From Gammaproteobacteria bacterium (GTDB lineage: Bacteria > Pseudomonadota > Gammaproteobacteria > Steroidobacterales > Steroidobacteraceae): DNA of 16,578 nucleotides. A model generated the notes under the pieces. It was not told the origin of the DNA, searched no databases, and saw nothing but the letters and a program-made list of their open reading frames with translations. Numbering within the stretch: the first letter of the stretch is position 1; each line of letters starts with the position of its first letter. The stretch is from positions 1 through 16,578 of the forward strand of contig PMMB01000268.1 of NCBI GenBank assembly GCA_003165495.1, written 5' to 3'. A program made the translations under genes and the position numbers. Shown in pieces: positions 1-7,680 of this stretch.

Positions 1-1
1 C

Positions 2-1096
2 CTGGTCTCTCCGGAAGCAGTGCTCGCCATGGTGCTCGGCGCGAACGTCGGCAGCGCCCTCAACCCTCTGATCGAGACCAGTCAACCGGGGAATCCGGCC
101 AGCCGGCGTCTTCCGATCGGTAATCTCCTGACACGGCTGGTCGGTTGCGCGCTTGTGCTCCCGTTTCTGCATCCAATCGCGGACACACTCCAGCGGTACG
201 AGCCGAACCCCGCGCGCCTCGCAGCGGACTTTCACACCTCCTTCAACCTGCTGCTCGCGCTCGTGTTCATCGGCCCCCTCGATTTTGTGGCCGCACGACT
301 CACACGCTGGCTGCCGGACCAGCCCAAGGCAGCGGATCCGGGCACCCCGGTCTATCTCGACTCTTCCGCGACTGACGCTCCCGCCGTGGCGCTGGTCTGC
401 GCTGCCCGGGAGGTGCTGCGCACGGGTGACTTGATTGAAACGATGCTGCGGCAGGCGATGACCGCGCTACTGACCAATGACCGCAAACTGGTCGCCGAGA
501 TCAGCCGCATGGACGATGCCGTCGACAGCCTCAATAATGCGGTAAAGCTGTACGTTACGCGAATGACACGCGACAGTCTTGACGACCGTGACGGCTATCG
601 CGCAATGGAGATCATTTCATTCTCAATCAATCTTGAGCACGTTGGAGACATCATTGACAAGAATCTGATGGACCTTGCGTCCAAGAAGATCAGGCGCGGC
701 ATCAGGTTTTCGAAGGAGGGTGAGGCTGATCTCGTTGAGTTTCACCAGCAAGTCGTCGATAGCTTGAAGCTCGCGGTCGGAATCTTTATGTCGGGCGATA
801 TGAACATTGCTCGTCAACTGATAGCGGCAAAAACGCAGCTACGCGAGAAAGAATTTGCGGCTGCAGAGCGGTACCTGGGGCGCTTGCGCGAGGGGACGCC
901 GGAAACGATTGAGTCGTATTCGCTGGATTTGGACATTTTGCGCGATCTTAAGCGTATCCACTCGCATCTTTGTTCGGCCGCTTACCCCGTGCTGGAGCGC
1001 GCGGGAGCGCTCCAGAGCAGCCGTCTCAAGGACTCGGCGTTTCGCCGGCGCAAAGCCCCGGCAAACCGCCTCCCAATCAAATCAGACCTGCCGTGA
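2..1096 (+). CDS. Na/Pi cotransporter family protein, C-terminal part (5' end outside window)
   Basis: This is the 3' part of a sodium/phosphate symporter of the NptA/PF02690 family, an inner-membrane phosphate carrier. The frame is open from base 2, so the gene begins upstream and about 364 codons are visible. The first residues, with the LGANVGSA stretch, match the conserved second Na/Pi repeat. Two hydrophobic segments follow (about residues 40-65 and 80-105), ending the membrane part. From about residue 125 to 340 the protein is helical, charged and PhoU-like, with a typical SINLEHVGDIIDKN segment. The C-terminal tail is basic. The stop is 4 nt before the phnW-like start, so both are very probably on one transcript. 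Family assignment is firm; whether the cargo is phosphate or an organophosphonate cannot be told from sequence. Phosphate released or consumed by phosphonate metabolism would fit the context. Confidence 0.88.
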   Translation: MVSPEAVLAMVLGANVGSALNPLIETSQPGNPASRRLPIGNLLTRLVGCALVLPFLHPIADTLQRYEPNPARLAADFHTSFNLLLALVFIGPLDFVAARLTRWLPDQPKAADPGTPVYLDSSATDAPAVALVCAAREVLRTGDLIETMLRQAMTALLTNDRKLVAEISRMDDAVDSLNNAVKLYVTRMTRDSLDDRDGYRAMEIISFSINLEHVGDIIDKNLMDLASKKIRRGIRFSKEGEADLVEFHQQVVDSLKLAVGIFMSGDMNIARQLIAAKTQLREKEFAAAERYLGRLREGTPETIESYSLDLDILRDLKRIHSHLCSAAYPVLERAGALQSSRLKDSAFRRRKAPANRLPIKSDLP

Positions 1097-1100
1097 TCTC

Positions 1101-2195
1101 ATGACCGACCCGATACTGCTGACGCCTGGCCCACTGACCACCTCGGCGGACACCAAGTCCGCGATGCTCTCGGATTGGGGATCGTGGGACGGCGCATTCA
1201 ACGAGCTGACCGCATCGGTATGCCGTGATCTCGTTGCCATCGTCAATGCGCAACGCGACCATGTCTGTGTGCCGCTGCAGGGAAGCGGGACTTTCGCCGT
1301 CGAAGCGGCGCTCGGCACGCTCGTGCCAAAGGGCGGCAAGGTGCTCGTGCCGGACAATGGCAGCTACTGCAAGCGCATCGTGCGGATCTTGGGCTATCTG
1401 GGTCGCGAGGCGGTTATCCTGCCGCACAGCGAGCAGGATCCGGCCGACCCTGCCCGGATCGACGCTGCGTTGATGGCGGATCCCGCGATCACGCACGTCG
1501 CGCAGGTGCACTGCGAGACGGGTACAGGGATCCTGAATCCGCTGCCGGAGATCGCGGCGATCGTTGCAAAACACGGCCGCGGCCTGATCGTCGATGCGAT
1601 GAGTTCCTACGGAGCCATCCCCATCGACGCGCGGACCCTGCGCTTCGACGCTCTGATTGCGGCGTCCGGGAAATGTCTCGAGGGCGTGCCGGGCATGGGC
1701 TTCGTCATCGCCCGGCGGACTGCGTTGGAGCGCTCCGGCGGCAACAGTTGTTCGCTCGCCATGGACCTTGTCGACCAGTGGCAGTACATGCAGAAGACAG
1801 GTCAGTGGCGGTTCACCCCGCCAACACACGTCGCAGCCGCCCTACGTGCCGCCATCGACCAATTCCAAGCGCAGGGTGGACAGCCGGCGCGGCTGGCACG
1901 TTACACCGAGAATTGCGCCGCGCTGGTATCCGGTATGCGGGCGTTGGGCTTTCAGACATTTTTACCGGACGCCCTGCAGGCGCCGATCATCGTTACGTTC
2001 CACTCGCCGCCGGATCCCAAGTATGACTTCATGGAGTTCTACGCCCTAGTGCGCGAACGCGGATTCATTCTGTACCCGGGCAAGCTGACGGCCGTCGATA
2101 CATTCCGCGTCGGCTGTATCGGCGCGATCGGCGCAGACACCTTGAGGCAGGCAGTGGCCGCCATCGCCGACGCCCTGCGCGAGATGGGAGTTTGA
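1101..2195 (+). CDS. phnW: 2-aminoethylphosphonate--pyruvate transaminase (PhnW family)
   Basis: A PLP-dependent class-V aminotransferase of 364 residues, the usual PhnW length. PhnW interconverts 2-aminoethylphosphonate plus pyruvate with phosphonoacetaldehyde plus alanine in the cytosol. Seen in the sequence: the N-terminal LLTPGPLTTS, the LLQGSGTFAVEA-like cofactor region (here PLQGSGTFAVEA), the VDAMSSYGAIP strand with the PLP-binding Asp, and the Schiff-base lysine K191 in SGKCLEGVPG. RFTPPTH and YPGKLT near the C-terminus also follow PhnW. The frame is open upstream to 855, but the ATG at 1101 gives the family N-terminus, so the extension is rejected. No good Shine-Dalgarno is visible; the start lies 4 nt after the upstream stop, suggesting coupling. 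The next gene overlaps by 4 nt. No phnX follows, so the direction (degradation or AEP synthesis) is open. Other class-V transaminases are possible but fit less well. Confidence 0.88.
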   Translation: MTDPILLTPGPLTTSADTKSAMLSDWGSWDGAFNELTASVCRDLVAIVNAQRDHVCVPLQGSGTFAVEAALGTLVPKGGKVLVPDNGSYCKRIVRILGYLGREAVILPHSEQDPADPARIDAALMADPAITHVAQVHCETGTGILNPLPEIAAIVAKHGRGLIVDAMSSYGAIPIDARTLRFDALIAASGKCLEGVPGMGFVIARRTALERSGGNSCSLAMDLVDQWQYMQKTGQWRFTPPTHVAAALRAAIDQFQAQGGQPARLARYTENCAALVSGMRALGFQTFLPDALQAPIIVTFHSPPDPKYDFMEFYALVRERGFILYPGKLTAVDTFRVGCIGAIGADTLRQAVAAIADALREMGV

Positions 2196-2941
2196 AGGCG
2201 CAGATCGAACGGTTGCGCGACAAGGGTTATGTCATCGTACCGCGGTTCGTTCCGGAGGGCGCACTGACGAAGCTCAACGAAGCCGCGCGGGCACAACTTG
2301 CCGCCCGCACCGGCCCGCTCGAATTTGAAGCCGATCTGCAATATCCGGGCGCGCCGCTATCACGCACGGCCGCCGGCGGCGAGACCGTGCGCCGGTTGCT
2401 CGACGCGTACGCGCGCGACCCCGTGTTCGCCCGGTCGGGCACCGCGCCCGATTTGCGCGCATGGATGCAGGCCTATTTCGGCGAAAGCGTGCTGATGTCG
2501 CGCGTCCATCACAATTGCCTGATGACCAAGCATCCCCTTTACGGAAGCCTGACCAACTGGCATCGCGATATTCGCTACTGGTCGTTCGAGCGCGAGGATC
2601 TGGTCTCGGTCTGGCTCGCGCTCGGCGAGGAGAAAATCGACAATGGCGCGCTGTGGTTCGTGCCGGGATCACACCGCATGGTGTTCGATGCCGACCGCTT
2701 CGACGAGGCGAGGTTCTTCCGCTCCGATCGCGCGGACAATGCCGAGATCCTCCGCACCACCGAATCGCCGCGGCTCGCGCCGGGCGACGCAGTGTTCTTC
2801 CATTGCAATACCCTGCACTCGGCCGGTAAGAATCTCAGTGATGCCGTGAAGTTTTCACTCGTCTACACCTACCACGGACGGAGCAACGCACCGAAGGCGG
2901 GCACGCGATCGTCTTCGAAACCCGAAGTCGAACTGGGCTGA
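2192..2941 (+). CDS. Phytanoyl-CoA dioxygenase (PhyH) family Fe(II)/2-oxoglutarate oxygenase
   Basis: A 249-residue cytosolic oxygenase of the PhyH family, which uses Fe(II), O2 and 2-oxoglutarate to hydroxylate small substrates. Seen: the N-terminal DKGYVIVPRFVPEGAL typical of PhyH; the iron-binding H124-x-D126 in NWHRDIRYW; NGALWFVPGSHR; and the distal iron His H209 in HCNTLHSAGKN. Eleven residues later, where human PhyH has the 2-oxoglutarate-binding Arg, there is Lys (K220). The start is a TTG whose TTGA overlaps the phnW stop; no ATG in frame preserves the N-terminal motif, and the tight overlap argues for translational coupling. PhnY, which hydroxylates 2-aminoethylphosphonate, belongs to the same superfamily, so a phosphonate substrate is an attractive inference. 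The substrate is not proven, and no PhnZ partner is present in the window. Confidence 0.82.
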   Translation: MKAQIERLRDKGYVIVPRFVPEGALTKLNEAARAQLAARTGPLEFEADLQYPGAPLSRTAAGGETVRRLLDAYARDPVFARSGTAPDLRAWMQAYFGESVLMSRVHHNCLMTKHPLYGSLTNWHRDIRYWSFEREDLVSVWLALGEEKIDNGALWFVPGSHRMVFDADRFDEARFFRSDRADNAEILRTTESPRLAPGDAVFFHCNTLHSAGKNLSDAVKFSLVYTYHGRSNAPKAGTRSSSKPEVELG

Positions 2942-2983
2942 AGCCGCTCTCAGGATTGCTCTACACTGCGGCTAAGTGCCTGA

Positions 2984-2989
2984 AGAGGA
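2984..2989 (+). promoter_or_regulatory. Ribosome binding site deciding the GTG start of zwf
   Basis: AGAGGA lies 8 nt before the GTG at 2998 and is the only good Shine-Dalgarno in the 56-nt gap after the oxygenase gene. It supports the non-ATG start. The nearby GTG at 2991 is out of frame. Confidence 0.5.
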
Positions 2990-2997
2990 TGTGAACG

Positions 2998-4461
2998 GTG
3001 GCAAAGATACCTCCCGGTGTTGGTCCGCAGTTTCCGCAAGTCGTAGTTCTGGTAGGTGCCACGGGCGACCTTGCTCGTCGCAAGCTGTTGCCCGGTATGT
3101 TTCATCTGGCTAGTTCGGGGTTTATCCCCGGCTTTCGGATTATCGGCGTATCCCTGGATGATCTCGACGCCGACGGCTTTCGCAAGTTCGCGCGAGAAGC
3201 GCTCACCGAGTTCTCTACCCGTACGGTGGACGAAGCCGCCTGGGTCGCTTTCGCAAATGGCTTGCAATACGTACCGATGACCGCCGGCGCGGGCGTTCTC
3301 AAGGCAGCGGTAATCGAGGCGGAGCGGCCCTTCAACGGCGAAAGCCGTCGGCTCCACTACCTCAGCGTGCCGCCGAACGCGGCGCTGTCCGCGGTGCGCT
3401 TGCTGGGAGAAGCCGGCTTGGTCGATCGGTCAAGGGTCATCATGGAAAAACCTTTCGGCACCGACCTCGCGAGCGCGGTTGCGCTGAACGCCAGACTGCA
3501 CGAGGTGTTCGACGAAGACCGGATCTTCCGAATCGACCACTTCCTTGGCAAAGAAGCGGCGCAGAACATTCTCGCATTCCGTTTCGCCAATGGACTGTTC
3601 GAGCCGATTTGGAACCGCAACTTTATCGACCACGTACAGATCGACGTACCAGAGAAGTTGAGTCTCGGCAAGCGATCCGCCTTCTACGAGCAGACCGGAG
3701 CCTACCGAGACATGGTGGTCACGCACTTGTTTCAGATTCTTGGCTTTATGGCGATGGAGGCCCCGACATCCCTGGAGCCAGGCCCAATCAGCGAGGAAAA
3801 GAACAAGGTCTTTCGCAGCTTGTTGCCGATCCAGCCGTCCGATGTCATCCGCGGGCAGTACACGGGATACCGAACCGAAGAAGGGGTGTCGAGCGATTCG
3901 GATACGGAAACCTTCATCGCCCTAAGATGCTTCATCGACAACTGGCGCTGGGCCGGGGTACCGTTCTACCTGCGCACGGGCAAGCGGCTTGCCCAGGGGC
4001 AACGAATCATTTCGATCGCGTTTCGGGAGCCGCCCAAGAGCATGTTCCCTGCCGGTTCCGGCGTCAGTGCGCAAGGGCCGGATCACCTGACTTTCGACTT
4101 GGCCGACGCTGCGAAAATGTCGCTGTCGTTCTATGGCAAGCGCCCCGGTCCGGGTATGCGGCTGGACAAACTGAGCATGCAGTTCGCCATGCACGATACC
4201 AGTCATATCGGTGATGTGCTCGAGGCGTATGAGCGTTTGATCCTGGATGCCATGCGCGGCGACCACACGCTGTTCACGACAGCGGAAGGGATCGAGCGGC
4301 TTTGGGAGGTGTCGACGAACTTGATGGAGTCACCCCCGGCGGTGCGTTTCTACGACCCGGGATCGTGGGGGCCGAACGCAATCCACCAACTCATCGCCCC
4401 GCATGCCTGGCGATTGCCCTTCGAACGAGTCTGGCGAGATCCCAACTCGGTGGGTGGTTGA
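2998..4461 (+). CDS. zwf: Glucose-6-phosphate 1-dehydrogenase
   Basis: Cytosolic enzyme oxidising glucose 6-phosphate to 6-phosphogluconolactone with reduction of NADP or NAD, the entry to the pentose phosphate and Entner-Doudoroff routes. The 487 residues are a normal full length. Seen: the dinucleotide-binding GATGDLARRKL (20-30), EKPFGTDL, the substrate-binding and catalytic signature RIDHFLGKE with D180, H181 and K185, the general-base region with H243 in RDMVVTHLFQ (most relatives have Asn before this His, here Thr), and VPFYLRTGKRL. The GTG start at 2998 has an AGAGGA Shine-Dalgarno 8 nt upstream. The gene follows the oxygenase by 56 nt; no clear terminator or strong promoter is seen between them. 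No pgl, edd or eda is next to it, so it is not in the classical cluster. The call is secure. Confidence 0.96.
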   Translation: MAKIPPGVGPQFPQVVVLVGATGDLARRKLLPGMFHLASSGFIPGFRIIGVSLDDLDADGFRKFAREALTEFSTRTVDEAAWVAFANGLQYVPMTAGAGVLKAAVIEAERPFNGESRRLHYLSVPPNAALSAVRLLGEAGLVDRSRVIMEKPFGTDLASAVALNARLHEVFDEDRIFRIDHFLGKEAAQNILAFRFANGLFEPIWNRNFIDHVQIDVPEKLSLGKRSAFYEQTGAYRDMVVTHLFQILGFMAMEAPTSLEPGPISEEKNKVFRSLLPIQPSDVIRGQYTGYRTEEGVSSDSDTETFIALRCFIDNWRWAGVPFYLRTGKRLAQGQRIISIAFREPPKSMFPAGSGVSAQGPDHLTFDLADAAKMSLSFYGKRPGPGMRLDKLSMQFAMHDTSHIGDVLEAYERLILDAMRGDHTLFTTAEGIERLWEVSTNLMESPPAVRFYDPGSWGPNAIHQLIAPHAWRLPFERVWRDPNSVGG

Positions 4462-4489
4462 GCGCGCCCTGGGTTCGAGCGACAGCCCG

Positions 4490-4585
4490 GTGATTATTGC
4501 GTCTATTACCGCGGCAATGAGCAATATATCTGTTATTTAAACAATCGCTTAGGTTATTTATTTAATGTGATTTAGCGTATAAGGA
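4490..4585 (+). promoter_or_regulatory. AT-rich promoter/operator-like region before the glycosidase-like gene
   Basis: This roughly 95-bp patch is strikingly AT-rich compared with the GC-rich surroundings. GTTATTTA occurs at 4532-4539 and again at 4553-4560, 21 bp apart start to start, about two helical turns; a further TTATTTAA is at 4558-4565. TATAAG at 4578-4583 resembles a -10 box, with a weak TTATTT at 4554-4559 upstream (18-bp spacer). A start of transcription near 4590 would place the ATGs at 4623 or 4644 downstream. An ATTGC/GCAAT inverted pair flanks 4496-4520. I infer the control region of the 4623-11726 unit; no known regulator site is recognised. Confidence 0.45.
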
Positions 4586-4622
4586 ATTGGGACGCCCGAT
4601 CTTTGCCCCCATCCGCTGGTCC

Positions 4623-7622
4623 ATGTCATATTCGATCTATTCAATGATGCAAAAAAAATCCCCCGATCCCGCCATTGCGTCCGAATGGCAACCGATCGTT
4701 TCCGGCAACGCGCAGCTGAAGCTGTCTTCGGCATTCGCAGGGCGCGTTCCTGCGCTGCAAATGGATTTCGATTTCAAAGGGGACGGAGGATTTGTAGTCG
4801 CGCGGCGCGCACTGAAGCAAAACATGCCGGAGGAGTTCGCGGTGAAATTTCGCCTGCGCGGTCACGGCGCGGTGAATCATCTGGAGCTGAAGCTCATCGA
4901 CGCTACGGGGCAAAACGTTTGGCGGCATGTGCAAAAGGATCTGCGCCTTCCACTGCGATGGAAACGAATGACGGTGGCCAGCCGCGACATCGATTTTGCC
5001 TGGGGTCCGTCGAGCGGCGGCCGCATCAGGGCGCTGGGTTCAATGGAATTTGCCATCGTCGCGGGTGAGGGCGGCAAAGGCACGCTGTGGATTGCCGATG
5101 TGGAGATTGAGGATTGCAGTCCTAAAGGAGTCCCTCGGGCCAGCGCTTCCAGCGCACTGCCGGATTTCGAACCTTCCGCCGCCTTGCTCGGCTCCGGCTG
5201 GAAACCCAGGCCCGACGATCCGCACCCGTGGATCGTGATCGATTCGATCGAGCCACGCACGATTGGCGGCTTGATCGTCGATTGGCTGGAGCATGCGCCG
5301 GCGAGCGGCTTTCGTGTTCGCGGCTCGAACAGCGGTCTTCGCTGGAAAACGTTGTACTCAGCAACAGGGGCGGGCGGCAAACGCAGCTACGTGTATCTGC
5401 CCGGACTTAAGAGCAGATTTCTTCGTCTGGAACTCGATGAGCCATCGGCGGGCGCGTCCTTGCGTGTGCAATCGTTCGAGTTCTCGCGTTCTATCCATGC
5501 CTTCTGGAACAACGTCGCGAATGGCGAAGCGCGCGGCTGGCACCCGCGTTGGCTACACAACGAACAAAGTGTGTGGACGCCCTTCGGCACCGCAAACGGC
5601 ATTCATTGTGCGTTGATGAACGAAGACGGCATGGTCGAGGTGGACCAAGGATCGTTCTCGATCGAGCCCATGCTATGGATCGAGGATCGGCTCTTCACCT
5701 GGACGGACGTTACCTCGCGACAGGAACTCCTGGAAGATTGGCTGCCGGTGCCATCCGTGATTTGGGAGACCGGGGATTGGCGTCTGCGCATACAAGCCGA
5801 GGCGACATTGAGCGGCGTATCGCGGGTGCGTTATCGGTTCGAAAATCTCACGGATCGGCAATTTTCCGCTCGCTTGTTCGTGCTGGTGCGTCCGTTTCAA
5901 GTCACGCCGCCGTGGCAGAATTTCCGCAACTTGGGGGGCGTCAGTCGGGTCCACGACTTGGCATGGCGCGACGGGGCGGTGCGCGTCAATGAGACTACGC
6001 TGATCGTGCCTGGGATTGGCCCAGGAGCGACTGAATCAACGGCATTCGGAGCGCTGCGTTTCGATGAAGGATTCATGGCGGCCTTCCTCGCCTCCGGTGC
6101 TCTTCCGGTCAACGCGGAGATGCACGATCCGTTCGGTTTCGCCACGGGTGCGCTCGGTTTTGAGCTGTCGCCTCAGGCTCATCAGATAGTCGACAACGTC
6201 GTGAGCTGCATGCCGGTCGCTGCGGTGCGCCCGATCGGCGAGCCGGCATTCGAGTGGGGCACAAAGCTTCCCGTGACACAATGGTCCGGCAACGGCTGGG
6301 TGACGGACGCGGTTCGTGCGGCGCTCACGGCGACGGCGCACATTCTGGTGACCCGCTCCGGGCCGGCTCTGCAACCGGGACCGCGTCGCTACACGCGTTC
6401 CTGGATTCGTGATGGCGCCATGATGAGCGCGGCCTTGCTGCGCATGGGGCATGCGCAGGAAGTTCGGGAGTACATCCGCTGGTATGCACCACATCAGCGT
6501 GCGGACGGTTTTGTGCCTTGCTGTGTTGACAGTGACGGGACCGATTGGCTGGTCGAACACGATAGCCACGGAGAATTGCTCGCGTTGATCGCCGACTACT
6601 ATCGATTCACGTCGGATGATGCTTTCCTCAAGGAATCGTGGACGTACATTGACAGGGCGGTCGGATGCATCGAACGATTGCTGGGTCAGGACGGGCTGCT
6701 GCCGATATCGGTGAGCCATGAGGGCTACCTTGCCCAGCCCGTGCACTCTTATTGGGACGACTTCTGGGCACTGCGAGGTTTGCGCGACGCGGTGGCCCTG
6801 GCAAACGCGGCCGGCCACGAGACGTCGGCGCAACGATGGGGAGCGCTGAGCATGCGCTTTGCCGCTTCGCTGTACGCCTCGATTGAGGCAACCCGGGCAC
6901 AGCGCAAGTTGGACTTCATTCCAGGGAGTATCGAGTGGGCGGATTTCGATCCCACGGCGACCGCGAATGCGATTTACTTGCTCGATGTGCCCGACGGTCT
7001 GAACCGCCAGGCCGTGCAGCAGACCTTCGACAAGTATCTCGCCGCCTGGCGCGGCAAGCGCAGCGGCGCCGTGGTATCCCCGAACTACACGCCCTATGAA
7101 ATCCGCATCATCGGCGCCTTTGTGCGATTGGGAAGGCGCGATGCGGCGCTGGAGCTGTTGCGGTTCTTTTTGTCGGATCGTCGCCCACAGCCGTGGAATC
7201 AGTGGCCGGAGATCGCGTGGCAGGACCATAAGGCGCCTGCCCATGTCGGCGATCTGCCGCACACCTGGATTGGCGCCGAATACCTGCTCGCCGTGCGCAG
7301 TCTGTTTGCCTACGAGCGCGAAGCCGATCAATCCCTGGTATTGGCGGCAGGTCTGGCGCCCGAATGGATCGAGGGTTCCGGCGTGCAGGTAAAGCAGATG
7401 CCGACCCTTTACGGTACCTTGAGTTATTCGCTGCGCAGGATGGATTCGGCAACATTGCGATTTGAGATCGGCGGCGGAATCACAGCCAAGATGGTTCTGC
7501 GTCCGCCGCTGGGAGCTCCGCTGCGCAGCGTGGTTGTCGATGGCAGCGCGTGCACGAGTTTCGATGAGGATTCCGTAACCGTGCTTCGCAGCCCCTCGGA
7601 AGTTATCTGCACCACGTATTGA
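4623..7622 (+). CDS. Discoidin-like domain plus (alpha/alpha)-barrel glycosidase-like protein
   Basis: About 999 residues from the ATG at 4623. The frame also offers TTG at 4587 and ATGs at 4644 and 4647, and none has a well-spaced Shine-Dalgarno; 4623 is chosen because it follows the TATAAG box. Domains by eye: a beta-rich CBM11-like module (about 14-168), a discoidin/F5-8C-like module (about 188-290), a beta-sandwich (about 300-560), a helical barrel (about 575-920) and a short beta tail. The barrel has YTRSWIRDGA (Y590, R596, D597), the Trp-Arg-Asp motif seen in GH15/GH63-type glucosidases, then DSHGELLALIADYY, HEGY (E700), YWDDFW (D712/D713), PEIAW (E863) and GDLPHTWIGAEYL (E886). These acids are candidate catalytic residues; I cannot assign the pair. 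No signal peptide follows any start, so a cytosolic location is inferred, unusual for a protein with such binding modules. Substrate unknown. The next gene begins 58 nt downstream. Confidence 0.68.
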   Translation: MSYSIYSMMQKKSPDPAIASEWQPIVSGNAQLKLSSAFAGRVPALQMDFDFKGDGGFVVARRALKQNMPEEFAVKFRLRGHGAVNHLELKLIDATGQNVWRHVQKDLRLPLRWKRMTVASRDIDFAWGPSSGGRIRALGSMEFAIVAGEGGKGTLWIADVEIEDCSPKGVPRASASSALPDFEPSAALLGSGWKPRPDDPHPWIVIDSIEPRTIGGLIVDWLEHAPASGFRVRGSNSGLRWKTLYSATGAGGKRSYVYLPGLKSRFLRLELDEPSAGASLRVQSFEFSRSIHAFWNNVANGEARGWHPRWLHNEQSVWTPFGTANGIHCALMNEDGMVEVDQGSFSIEPMLWIEDRLFTWTDVTSRQELLEDWLPVPSVIWETGDWRLRIQAEATLSGVSRVRYRFENLTDRQFSARLFVLVRPFQVTPPWQNFRNLGGVSRVHDLAWRDGAVRVNETTLIVPGIGPGATESTAFGALRFDEGFMAAFLASGALPVNAEMHDPFGFATGALGFELSPQAHQIVDNVVSCMPVAAVRPIGEPAFEWGTKLPVTQWSGNGWVTDAVRAALTATAHILVTRSGPALQPGPRRYTRSWIRDGAMMSAALLRMGHAQEVREYIRWYAPHQRADGFVPCCVDSDGTDWLVEHDSHGELLALIADYYRFTSDDAFLKESWTYIDRAVGCIERLLGQDGLLPISVSHEGYLAQPVHSYWDDFWALRGLRDAVALANAAGHETSAQRWGALSMRFAASLYASIEATRAQRKLDFIPGSIEWADFDPTATANAIYLLDVPDGLNRQAVQQTFDKYLAAWRGKRSGAVVSPNYTPYEIRIIGAFVRLGRRDAALELLRFFLSDRRPQPWNQWPEIAWQDHKAPAHVGDLPHTWIGAEYLLAVRSLFAYEREADQSLVLAAGLAPEWIEGSGVQVKQMPTLYGTLSYSLRRMDSATLRFEIGGGITAKMVLRPPLGAPLRSVVVDGSACTSFDEDSVTVLRSPSEVICTTY

Positions 7623-7680
7623 AAGGTAGGGAGCCGGTGATCAAGTTGGGTGGTATCCTTCCTTATCAAGGCGTGACAGA

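Noticed and set aside
855..1100. Upstream extension of the phnW frame
   Set aside because: It lies inside the PhoU-like coding region of the transporter gene, and PhnW proteins start at the MTDPILLTPGPL stretch.
1077..1829. - strand open frame of 250 codons opposite phnW
   Set aside because: Shadow of the strongly supported transaminase gene; no motif seen.
4462..4490. Possible terminator after zwf
   Set aside because: Only weak GGG/CCC pairing around 4468-4488 and no T-run follows; not convincing.
6036..7331. Long - strand open frame (431 codons) opposite the glycosidase-like gene
   Set aside because: It is antisense to a frame with recognisable domain motifs, its product shows no familiar motif or proper start, and long antisense frames are expected in GC-rich genes.
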